This document shows positions 6,143 through 13,525 of a stretch of DNA of 15,225 nucleotides, piece after piece (within the stretch, counting starts at the first letter, position 1; each line of letters opens with the position of its first letter). The translations under genes were made by a program, and so were the position numbers. The notes beneath the pieces are model-generated. The model saw nothing but the letters and a program-made list of their open reading frames with translations, searched no databases and had not been told where the DNA came from. This DNA comes from Scatosoma sp045632625 (GTDB taxonomy: Bacteria > Bacillota > Clostridia > Christensenellales > Borkfalkiaceae). The DNA lies in NCBI GenBank assembly GCA_045632625.1, contig JAZQWZ010000122.1, positions 1 through 15,225 of the forward strand, in the 5' to 3' direction.

Positions 6143-8287
6143 ATGGCGGACAAAAAACAACTTGAAACATCTAAAATCGACGCGTTGTACAGCTGGCTTT
6201 CTTATGATATCCAAAAGATGAAAGCAGAGCTTGTAAAGGAGATGAAATATTCTTCTGTACAAATGGGCTCTTTGTACCAAGCTTTGCAGGCTGATAAAGA
6301 TAAATCTTCGCAAGCTATTTCGCAAGAAATTCGTTATAGCTACAAGCAAAACCAAACGATTTACGATGGTTTGGCTACGTTGCTTACCCGCGAAGTAGGC
6401 GATAGATTAAATTCGATGGATGCAACCACCTCGGATATTAAGGCGCAAATGGAAACGAATACGGCTGCGGTACAAGCGCAATTAGATGCGTTGCTCCCTC
6501 AGTTGGTTGAGCAATTAAGTCTTGAATCCGTTAAGCAATCGGTTGAAAACGTATCCAGTTCTATTGAAGAAACGGTTAAATATTCGTTTATGCAACAACA
6601 AGCTATTTATGATGGCTTGCTTGGCAGCATTGCTGACGCGGTTGCGAAAATTGAAGACGTTGGTGCAAAGGTTGAGCTTTTGGATCGCTTGGATGCAGTG
6701 CTTGCGGAAATCAATGCAAGAGTTGCCTCTATTGAAAATGCAGATTATCAATCTTTAATCGAATCGGTTGTAGAAAAAACGGAAGCAAGCGTTGCTGAGC
6801 ACACCCGCCAAGTGCTTGATGCAGTAGAAAACTTTACGCTTCCCGAAAATGTGGATTATAATCGTATCGTAGATGAAGTTGGTGATAGAGTTCTTGAACT
6901 CATGAATGAGGTTGGTTTGAATGAACCTGCACCTGCACCTGCACCTGTTGAAGCTACGGTTGATTATGATAGAATCGTATACGGCACGGCAGAAAAGGTT
7001 GTTGAATCCTTGCCGTATCCTGAAAAAGTAAATTATGCGCTTATCGAAGAAAGCGTACAAAAGGCAGTGGATACCGCAGTTAATAGCGCGGTAGAAAAGC
7101 TTGCCGCTGCGTTCAACGTTGATGCGCTTGCAAATGCGGTTGCTGCTAAAATGCAAGCACCTCAAGTGGATTACGATTTGCTTGCGGATATGGTTGCTGA
7201 AAAGCTTTCCGCTGCAAATACGGAACAAACCTTCGATGTAACGATTGATGAAGCTGGCGTAGATCAAATTGCAGATAAAGTAAACGAAAAGATTGCAACG
7301 GTTGAACTTGATTACGATCGTATCGCTGCTATCGTTGAAGAAAAATTGAATAAACAAGCTGAAAACGCAGTAGAACCTACATATGAGCTTGTGGTGGATG
7401 AAGAAGGCGTTCAAGCGATTGCGAAGAGCGTTTCCGAAGAAATTTGCCAAATGTGTGCAAACTGCGAAGAGCTTTGTGATGAAGCTTGCGAAGAACAACC
7501 TGTTGAAGAAGTTGTTGAAGAAGCTCCCGTAGAAGAACCGATTGAAGAAGTCGTTGAAGAAGCTCCCGTAGAAGAAGCGGTTGAAGAAGTTGTTGAAGAA
7601 GCTCCCGCAGAAGAACCGATTGAAGAAGTCGTTGAAGAAGCTCCCGCAGAAGAAACGGTTGAAGAAGTCGTTGAAGAAGCTCCCGTAGAAGAAGCGGTTG
7701 CTGAACCTCAAGCGGAATTAGCAGTAGCGGAAGAAAAATTGACCTTCGATGAATTGACTGATCAACTTGTGGATGCTGAAACCGGTTTGGTTATCCGTTT
7801 GAAGAAGAGTTTCACTGCGAAGCTTAAACAAAGCGAAGATAACGTTAAAGAATATTACAGCGATTTGAAGAACGAACTTGTCTCCTACAAGAAGATTAAT
7901 TCGAACATCAGCTGGCACGGCGATAGATTTAACTTTGGTCGCGACACGGTTGCTAAGGTGAACATTTGCGGTAAAACGCTTTGCTTCTATCTTGCATTAG
8001 ATCCTGAAAATCCCGAATATAAAACGACTGTATATCACCAAAAGAACGTTGGTAACCAAAAAGCGTATGAAAACACGCCGTTTATGGTAAAAATTAAGAG
8101 TGATGCAGCAGCGAAGAAAGCACTTCGTTTGGTAGGATATTTGGCTGAAAAGTTGGGTACTGAAAAAGAAGAAACGTTTGAACCTGTTGATTACACGGCT
8201 GAATTTGGCTATGAAACGACCAAGCAATTGTTCGATGCGGGTTTCATCAAAGCAACGAAAGAAAAGAAAGTCGACCTTGACTTTTAA
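6143..8287 (+). CDS. 714-residue repeat-rich cytoplasmic protein of unknown function
   Basis: I do not recognise a named family for the whole protein. No signal peptide or membrane helix is visible, and most of it looks helical or coiled-coil. From the N-terminus: three copies of a (K/R)YS-x8-Y-x-x-L motif (34-48, 63-77, 145-159); about six copies of a (V/L)DY-x-x-I/L-x4-V-x-EK motif starting near 200, 237, 272, 295, 341 and 389; an EPAPAPAP linker (261-268); and two copies of a T(F/Y)-x4-DE-x-GV-x-x-IA motif near 363-384 and 413-434. Next come a cysteine cluster C435-C438-C441-C445-C449, an acidic 13-residue tandem repeat (459-523) and a C-terminal folded region (about 533-672) with KSFTAKLKQS, EYYSDLKNELVSYKK, SWHGDRFNFGRDTVAK, GKTLCFYLALDP and YHQKNVG. 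I recall this last region as a recurrent module in uncharacterised clostridial proteins, but cannot name it. GAGGTG precedes the ATG. It has its own strong promoter and terminator. Scaffold or metal-responsive roles are speculation. Confidence 0.85.
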   Translation: MADKKQLETSKIDALYSWLSYDIQKMKAELVKEMKYSSVQMGSLYQALQADKDKSSQAISQEIRYSYKQNQTIYDGLATLLTREVGDRLNSMDATTSDIKAQMETNTAAVQAQLDALLPQLVEQLSLESVKQSVENVSSSIEETVKYSFMQQQAIYDGLLGSIADAVAKIEDVGAKVELLDRLDAVLAEINARVASIENADYQSLIESVVEKTEASVAEHTRQVLDAVENFTLPENVDYNRIVDEVGDRVLELMNEVGLNEPAPAPAPVEATVDYDRIVYGTAEKVVESLPYPEKVNYALIEESVQKAVDTAVNSAVEKLAAAFNVDALANAVAAKMQAPQVDYDLLADMVAEKLSAANTEQTFDVTIDEAGVDQIADKVNEKIATVELDYDRIAAIVEEKLNKQAENAVEPTYELVVDEEGVQAIAKSVSEEICQMCANCEELCDEACEEQPVEEVVEEAPVEEPIEEVVEEAPVEEAVEEVVEEAPAEEPIEEVVEEAPAEETVEEVVEEAPVEEAVAEPQAELAVAEEKLTFDELTDQLVDAETGLVIRLKKSFTAKLKQSEDNVKEYYSDLKNELVSYKKINSNISWHGDRFNFGRDTVAKVNICGKTLCFYLALDPENPEYKTTVYHQKNVGNQKAYENTPFMVKIKSDAAAKKALRLVGYLAEKLGTEKEETFEPVDYTAEFGYETTKQLFDAGFIKATKEKKVDLDF
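7517..7711 (+). repeat. 39-bp tandem repeat, five copies, coding for an acidic 13-residue unit
   Basis: The GCTCCC hexamer recurs at 7523, 7562, 7601, 7640 and 7679, exactly 39 bp apart. Each unit encodes EEAP(V/A)EE(P/A/T)(I/V)EEVV; the last copy degenerates to EEAPVEEAVAEPQ. Copies differ by only a few bases, so copy number may vary between strains without shifting the frame. Confidence 0.93.
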
Positions 8288-8325
8288 TGTACGTTAAGAT
8301 AAAAACTACAAACGAATAATGAGTA

Positions 8326-8366
8326 AGAGAGCCGATAATTGCATAATTTCCGGCTCTCTATTTTAT
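8326..8366 (+). terminator. intrinsic terminator after the 714-residue protein gene
   Basis: The arms 8326-8334 (AGAGAGCCG) and 8351-8359 (CGGCTCTCT) form a perfect 9-bp stem with a 16-nt loop, followed by ATTTTAT. The weak T-run makes termination likely but perhaps partial. I see no clear promoter between here and the RNase J start, so readthrough may matter. Confidence 0.72.
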
Positions 8367-8403
8367 AGCAAATATATATCCGTCAAGGAGTAAAACAAAG
8401 ATA

Positions 8404-10353
8404 GTGAACGAAAAGAAACAAAAAAAAATACCCACAAACGACAAGAAACGTGCACCTGCAACGCCAAAGACGCGCAGTACAACAGGTAAAAAACAACGTT
8501 CGAGCACAAGGAAAAACCCCAAAGGCACGATAATGAATATGTCGGAAAGCGATTTAAGCGCATACGTATCGCAATCGGTTTCCACCAAAAAACGTGTATC
8601 TAAGGAAGAAGTAACCCCTAAAAAGTTGAAATTTCCGTCCAAAGAAAATAAGACGATAACGGATAAAAAGCCTGCACAAAAAACGCGTAAAAAAGCGGTA
8701 AAGCCGTTAAAAATTATTTTTCTTGGCGGCGTAGGCGAGATCGGGAAAAATATGACTGCGCTTGAATATGAAAACGATATTATCGTTATCGACGCGGGTT
8801 TAACGTTTCCTAACAGCGAAGATATGCCGGGGATCGACTCGGTTGTGCCGGACGTAACCTATTTGGCGCAAAATAAAGACAAAATCCGCGCTGTAATTTT
8901 GACGCATGGTCACGAAGACCATATCGGCGGCGTGCCGTATTTATTGAAAGAAATCAACGAAAATACCCCCATTTACGGTACGAAACTGACACTGATGCTG
9001 ACGGATAACAAGTTGCAGGAACATCGCATTGCGGATAGTGTGCAACGCGTTGTAGAAGCGGGTGAAAAAGTACAGCTTGGCGCGTTTAACGTGGAATTTA
9101 TCAATGTAAACCATTCTATTTCAGGTGCGTGCGCGTTAGCGATTAAAACGCCCGTGGGGTTGCTTTATCACAGCGGCGACTTTAAAATTGATTTAACGCC
9201 TGTTGCGGGCAGTCCTATCGATTTTAAGCGTATTGCCGAACTTGGCAATGAAGGCGTTCTTTTGTATATGGCGGAGTCCACGAACATCGAGCGCGCTGGA
9301 TATACAATGAGTGAAACGGTTGTAGGCACTACGCTGGATCATTTATTTTCTGAAAACATCAACCGTCGAATTATCATTGCGACGTTCGCGTCCAACGTAC
9401 ATCGCTTGCAGCAAATTGTTGATTTGGCGGTGAAATATAGACGTAAAGTAGCTTTGTCCGGTCGCAGTATGTTCAAGGTAGTAGAAGCGGCGGTAAAAAT
9501 CGGGGAGCTGAAAATTCCCGAAGGCGTATTGATTGACATTGAACGCACAAAAAACTTGTTTGACGGCGAACTTTTGGTGCTTTCCACTGGCTCACAAGGC
9601 GAACCGATGAGCGCGTTGACGCGTATGGCGTCGGGAGATTTCAATAAGCTTACCATCGGGGAAAACGATACGATTATTATTTCGGCGAACCCTATCCCTG
9701 GTAATGAAAAAATGATTTATCGGGTTATCAACAACCTGTATAAAAAGGGAGCACGCGTAGTTTATGAAAGCTTGGAAAAAATCCACGTTTCGGGACATGC
9801 TTGCCAAGAAGAACACAAAATTTTATATTCGCTTTTGAAACCGAAATTTTTTATTCCCGTGCACGGCGAGTATCGACACTTGAAACGCCATGCCCAGCTT
9901 GCGGAAACACTCGGTATGCCAGCGCAAAACATTTTAATTACTGAAATCGGTAACTGTGTTGAGCTTACGGACAGCGAAATTAAGCTTGGCGAAAACGTTC
10001 CTGCGGGTACGCTGCTTGTTGATGGCGAAGGGTTGGAAGATTACGGGACAAGCGAAGTGATGAAACAACGCATTAAAATGGCGGCCGACGGCGTATTTTC
10101 CGTTTCGCTTGCCGTTAGCGGGCAATATATCGTTGGAGAACCTACCATCGAATCTTACGGGTTTATGTACACGGAAAATACGGGTGACGTAAACGATTTA
10201 AAGGCGCTTGTTGGCTATGCAGTGCAGGCTTATGCTTTTGAAAAAGAGCCGAAACAGGAGCTTTCTCTATATATTCGTAAAGTGCTTAAAAATCATTTCT
10301 ATAAAACGACCAAACAATCTCCGCTTTTGATTGTATCCGTGGTGGAGTTGTAA
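8404..10353 (+). CDS. rnj: ribonuclease J with a long basic N-terminal extension
   Basis: RNase J combines endonuclease and 5'-3' exonuclease activity in mRNA decay and rRNA maturation. The core begins near residue 100 (KIIFLGGVGEIGKN). It has the metallo-beta-lactamase motif HGHEDH (168-173), GDFKID with D259, beta-CASP features, HVSGHA (461-466) and FIPVHGEYRHL with H487, then a complete C-terminal domain. The total of 649 residues exceeds the usual ~555 by a lysine/threonine-rich, probably disordered N-terminal tail of about 95 residues. The start is taken as GTG 8404. AAGGAG (8385-8390) is 13 nt upstream, rather far, so the precise start is uncertain. Tail residues just before the core have the same composition, so the tail is real even if the start moves. 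The trmR gene follows after 15 nt. Confidence 0.93.
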   Translation: MNEKKQKKIPTNDKKRAPATPKTRSTTGKKQRSSTRKNPKGTIMNMSESDLSAYVSQSVSTKKRVSKEEVTPKKLKFPSKENKTITDKKPAQKTRKKAVKPLKIIFLGGVGEIGKNMTALEYENDIIVIDAGLTFPNSEDMPGIDSVVPDVTYLAQNKDKIRAVILTHGHEDHIGGVPYLLKEINENTPIYGTKLTLMLTDNKLQEHRIADSVQRVVEAGEKVQLGAFNVEFINVNHSISGACALAIKTPVGLLYHSGDFKIDLTPVAGSPIDFKRIAELGNEGVLLYMAESTNIERAGYTMSETVVGTTLDHLFSENINRRIIIATFASNVHRLQQIVDLAVKYRRKVALSGRSMFKVVEAAVKIGELKIPEGVLIDIERTKNLFDGELLVLSTGSQGEPMSALTRMASGDFNKLTIGENDTIIISANPIPGNEKMIYRVINNLYKKGARVVYESLEKIHVSGHACQEEHKILYSLLKPKFFIPVHGEYRHLKRHAQLAETLGMPAQNILITEIGNCVELTDSEIKLGENVPAGTLLVDGEGLEDYGTSEVMKQRIKMAADGVFSVSLAVSGQYIVGEPTIESYGFMYTENTGDVNDLKALVGYAVQAYAFEKEPKQELSLYIRKVLKNHFYKTTKQSPLLIVSVVEL

Positions 10354-10368
10354 ACAAAGGACAAAAAA

Positions 10369-11007
10369 ATGAAATACACGGCGGAATTCGTCAAAACTCC
10401 TATCAGTGAAAAGCTTGCCGCGCGACGCGCGGACGCTTTGGCTCGCTCCATTCCCGTAGCGGACGATGAAACACTCAATTTTTTGCTGTTAACGCTTAAA
10501 ATGTGCAAACCGACGCGCATTTTAGAAATCGGTACAGCGGTAGGTCTATCGGGGGTTGCAATGTTGGAAACGTGTCCGTCGGCGCGTTTGACTACCATTG
10601 AGCTGGAAGAAGAACGTTATATGGAAGCCAAGGCGAATTTTGCCGATTTTGGCGTAGCGGAGCGCGTAACTGCGCATTTAGGCGATGCAGGTGAAATACT
10701 TGCGATGATGGAAGGGCAGTTCGATTTTGTCTTTTTGGATGGACCCAAGGCGCAATACGAGAAGTATTTGTTTGATTTGAAACGCTTAATGAAAAAAGGC
10801 GCAATATTATTTTCGGACGACGTTTTGTTGTTCGGTTGGGTAAGCGGTGAAGAAGAAACACCGCAAAAGCGCCGTTCTATCGTGGAAAAAATTCGTTCGT
10901 ATTTACACGTACTCACGGAAGATAAGCAGTTTCATACGTCCGTTTTAAACGTGGGTGACGGTGTTGCCTTGTCTGTTTATTTAGGAGATGAGAAAAATGA
11001 ACGTTGA
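10369..11007 (+). CDS. trmR: tRNA 5-hydroxyuridine methyltransferase, class I SAM O-methyltransferase
   Basis: The predicted enzyme methylates 5-hydroxyuridine at tRNA position 34 to 5-methoxyuridine. The 212-residue length and motifs match the YrrM/TrmR branch of the catechol-O-methyltransferase-like family: SAM motif I ILEIGTAVGLS (51-61), acidic E78 for ribose binding, FLDGPK (122-127) and FSDDVL (148-153), giving the metal-ligand aspartates. By itself it could be any small-molecule O-methyltransferase. The overlapping downstream U32-family gene is what points to TrmR, because yrrM and yrrN/yrrO are neighbours in Bacillus subtilis, where the pathway was worked out. AAAGGA (10356-10361) sets the start, 15 nt after rnj. 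Confidence 0.85.
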   Translation: MKYTAEFVKTPISEKLAARRADALARSIPVADDETLNFLLLTLKMCKPTRILEIGTAVGLSGVAMLETCPSARLTTIELEEERYMEAKANFADFGVAERVTAHLGDAGEILAMMEGQFDFVFLDGPKAQYEKYLFDLKRLMKKGAILFSDDVLLFGWVSGEEETPQKRRSIVEKIRSYLHVLTEDKQFHTSVLNVGDGVALSVYLGDEKNER

Positions 11008-12196
11008 ACTTTTAGCCCCCGCGGGCAATTATGAAAAATTACGCACGGCGATCAATTTTGGCGCGGATGCGGTATATTTGGGCGGAAAAAGCTTCTCCTT
11101 GCGTACGTTTGCCGATAATTTTACCATGGAAGAGCTTGTTTCCGCGGTACAATTTGCACACGAGCGTAATAGGAAAGTGTACGTAACGGCGAATATATAT
11201 GCACGCAATGCGGATTTTACTGCGCTGGAAACTTATTTTAAGCAGTTGGAAACAATCGGGGTAGACGCAGTGATTATTAGCGATCCTGGTGTCGTTTATA
11301 TAGCGAAAAAAGTTGCGCCGAAGCTTGCTATTCATATTTCCACACAAGCAAATACGACCAACAAATACGCGGTGAAATTTTGGCAGGAACAAGGCGTGGA
11401 GCGCGTGATTTTGGCAAGAGAGTTACCGCTTTCCGAAATTGCAGAAATACACGAATTTGTACCCGATATGCAGTTGGAAGCGTTTGTACACGGTGCTATG
11501 TGTATTTCGTACAGCGGTAGATGTTTATTATCCGATTATTTGGACGGTCGTTCGTCCAACCGCGGCGCTTGCGTACAGTCTTGTAGGTGGAATTACGAAG
11601 TGCGCGCAAAGAACCCTGCAAACGCAAACGGGGAATGGCTGCCCGTGGAACAGGACGATAAAGGTACGTATATTTTTAATAGCAAGGATTTAAATATGCT
11701 TGCAAAAATTGACGAGATGCACAGGGCAGGTATTTGTTCATTCAAAATTGAAGGCAGGATGAAAAGCGGTTATTATTTAGCAACCGTTATTAACGCTTAT
11801 CGCCGTGCCTTAAACGGCGAGGACAGAGAGATGTGCGAAGAGGAGTTGCTTGCCGTGGCGCACCGCGATTATACCGAGGCGTATGCAATGGGTAAAAATA
11901 CACAAACGGTCAATTATCAAGACAGTCAGTCGAAAGGGGAATACGTGTATATTGCGGACGTAAAAGGCAGTGAGAACGGCTTTGTATATGCGCAAATGCG
12001 TAACCGTTTTGCCCAAGGGGATACTTTGGAAGTACTTTCCCCGGATAGCAATTTTAGAAAAAGCTTTGTTATAAACGAAGTGTATGATAGTAAGGGTGAA
12101 CGTGTGGACGATTGTAAACTCGTACAAGAAATTTATAAAATCAAATGTCCGTTTGTATTAAATAAGGGTGACTATTTAAGAAGAAAACAAAAATAA
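10997..12196 (+). CDS. trhP: peptidase U32-family tRNA hydroxylation protein
   Basis: TrhP proteins are needed for prephenate-dependent hydroxylation of tRNA U34 to ho5U, the substrate of TrmR. The 399-residue protein begins MNVELLAPAGNYEKL, then shows the typical GADAVYLGGKSFSLR and the U32 signature EAFVHGAMCISYSGRCLLS. Four cysteines, C169, C176, C192 and C196, are placed as in the related iron-sulfur proteins UbiU/UbiV and are likely cluster ligands. FKIEGRMKSGYYLATV follows. AGGAG (10983-10987) abuts an ATG at 10988 but is 9 nt from the ATG at 10997, so the latter is chosen. The gene overlaps trmR by 11 nt, suggesting translational coupling. Older annotation as a collagenase-like protease is probably misleading. 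Confidence 0.88.
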   Translation: MNVELLAPAGNYEKLRTAINFGADAVYLGGKSFSLRTFADNFTMEELVSAVQFAHERNRKVYVTANIYARNADFTALETYFKQLETIGVDAVIISDPGVVYIAKKVAPKLAIHISTQANTTNKYAVKFWQEQGVERVILARELPLSEIAEIHEFVPDMQLEAFVHGAMCISYSGRCLLSDYLDGRSSNRGACVQSCRWNYEVRAKNPANANGEWLPVEQDDKGTYIFNSKDLNMLAKIDEMHRAGICSFKIEGRMKSGYYLATVINAYRRALNGEDREMCEEELLAVAHRDYTEAYAMGKNTQTVNYQDSQSKGEYVYIADVKGSENGFVYAQMRNRFAQGDTLEVLSPDSNFRKSFVINEVYDSKGERVDDCKLVQEIYKIKCPFVLNKGDYLRRKQK

Positions 12197-12278
12197 TCGT
12201 TAACTGCTAAAATTGCGTTATACGGCAGGCAGGTATGCGATGAACAGATAAAATAATCAAGAAAAGGAAGAAAAAACC

Positions 12279-13505
12279 ATGAGAAAAACACAATTACAAA
12301 GATATGCAAAATTGATTGCTCGCGTTGGGTTGAACGTAAAGAAAGGTCAAACGGTTTTCATTGCCGCTGAATTAGATCAACCTGAATTTGTTACGATGGT
12401 CGTAGAGGAATGCTATAAAGCAGGTGCAAGCGAGGTATACGTAGAATGGTCGCATCAACCTGCAGATAAGCTCAGCTCGCAATATCGCACGTTAGAATCC
12501 TTGTCGGAATTAAAGCCTTGGGCAAAAGCGAAATGGGAATTCAAGGCGCAAAACTATTCCTGCCGTTTGTTCATTGAATCGGATGATCCTGATGGTATGA
12601 AGGGGATTGATCAACAAAAAATGAGCGCCGCGCGCAGAGCGATTTTTCCGCAAGTGAAGCCTTATCGTGTGGCAATGGAAAACAAACATCAATGGTGCAT
12701 CGCAGCTGTACCCGGTGCAGCATGGGCGAAAAAGGTATTCCCCGAGCTTTCCGTGAAGAAAGCTATGGAAAAAATGTGGCAAGTGATTTTGCAAGCATCG
12801 CGCGCTGACGGTAGAAATCCTATCCGCGCTTGGAAAGAACATAACGACGATTTGATTGCTCGTTGCAAATATTTGAACAGTTTGGATTTGAAATATCTCG
12901 AATATAAGAGCTCTAATGGCACGGATTTGACGGTAGAACTCAATGAAGAAGGTAGATTTTGCGGTGGTAAAGATACGACCATTCAAGGCAGATCGTTCAA
13001 CCCCAACATTCCCACCGAAGAGGTGTTCACGTCCCCCAAGGCAGGCGCGGCGGAAGGTATCGTATATTCCACCAAACCCCTTTCGTATATGGGCGAATTG
13101 ATTGACAATTTCTCATTGAAATTTGTCGGCGGTAAAGTAGTGGAAGTGAAAGCGGAAAAAGGGGAAGAACTTTTGAAAGAAATGGTTTCCATGGACGAAG
13201 GTGCAGGTATGCTTGGCGAATGCGCGTTGATTCCCTACGATTCTCCCATCAATCAAACGGGTGTGCTTTTCTTTAATACGCTTTTCGACGAAAATGCAAG
13301 CTGCCATTTCGCGCTTGGTCACGGTTTCAATGATTGCTTGAAAGGCTATGAAAAGCTTAGCGATGAAGAATGCAAAAAACGCGGCATTAACGATAGTATG
13401 ATTCACGTAGATTTCATGATCGGCGCAAAGGATACGTCGATTGTCGGTATTACGAAAGACGGGAAACGTATTCCCTTGTTCAAGGACGGTACTTGGGCGT
13501 TCTAA
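12279..13505 (+). CDS. M29-family (thermophilic-type) metal-dependent aminopeptidase
   Basis: The 408-residue protein matches the aminopeptidase T/AmpS/PepS family: cytoplasmic exopeptidases with two metal ions, often Zn2+ or Co2+. The N-terminal half has RYAKLIARVGLNVKKGQTV and the conserved AVPGAAWAKKVFP. The metal-site motifs of the C-terminal half are present: NIPTEEVFTSP (E247/E248), GECALIP (E314), CHFALGHGF (H343) and MIHVDFMIG (H376, D378). The length is normal. AAGGAAG (12264-12270) precedes the ATG. An 82-nt spacer separates it from trhP, with no terminator or clear promoter in it. The G3E GTPase starts 20 nt downstream, so the two are likely co-transcribed. Confidence 0.9.
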   Translation: MRKTQLQRYAKLIARVGLNVKKGQTVFIAAELDQPEFVTMVVEECYKAGASEVYVEWSHQPADKLSSQYRTLESLSELKPWAKAKWEFKAQNYSCRLFIESDDPDGMKGIDQQKMSAARRAIFPQVKPYRVAMENKHQWCIAAVPGAAWAKKVFPELSVKKAMEKMWQVILQASRADGRNPIRAWKEHNDDLIARCKYLNSLDLKYLEYKSSNGTDLTVELNEEGRFCGGKDTTIQGRSFNPNIPTEEVFTSPKAGAAEGIVYSTKPLSYMGELIDNFSLKFVGGKVVEVKAEKGEELLKEMVSMDEGAGMLGECALIPYDSPINQTGVLFFNTLFDENASCHFALGHGFNDCLKGYEKLSDEECKKRGINDSMIHVDFMIGAKDTSIVGITKDGKRIPLFKDGTWAF

Positions 13506-13525
13506 TTTGATTTTAGAGGTGACAA

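Noticed and set aside
6755..7711. 318-codon open frame on the minus strand opposite the repeat-rich protein
   Set aside because: It is a by-product of the GAA-rich repeats read backwards: a phenylalanine/asparagine-rich sequence with no ribosome site and no family resemblance. The + strand gene has promoter, ribosome site and terminator.
7517..7711. Tandem repeat as a possible CRISPR array
   Set aside because: The 39-bp units are contiguous without unique spacers, lie in frame inside a gene, and no cas genes are present.
8288..8403. Separate promoter for RNase J
   Set aside because: AT-rich -10-like strings exist after the terminator, but no matching -35 box at a suitable distance, so I do not call one.
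12197..12278. Possible promoter or terminator between trhP and the aminopeptidase gene
   Set aside because: No stem with a T-run and no paired -35/-10 boxes of reasonable quality were found. I see only the ribosome site of the downstream gene.
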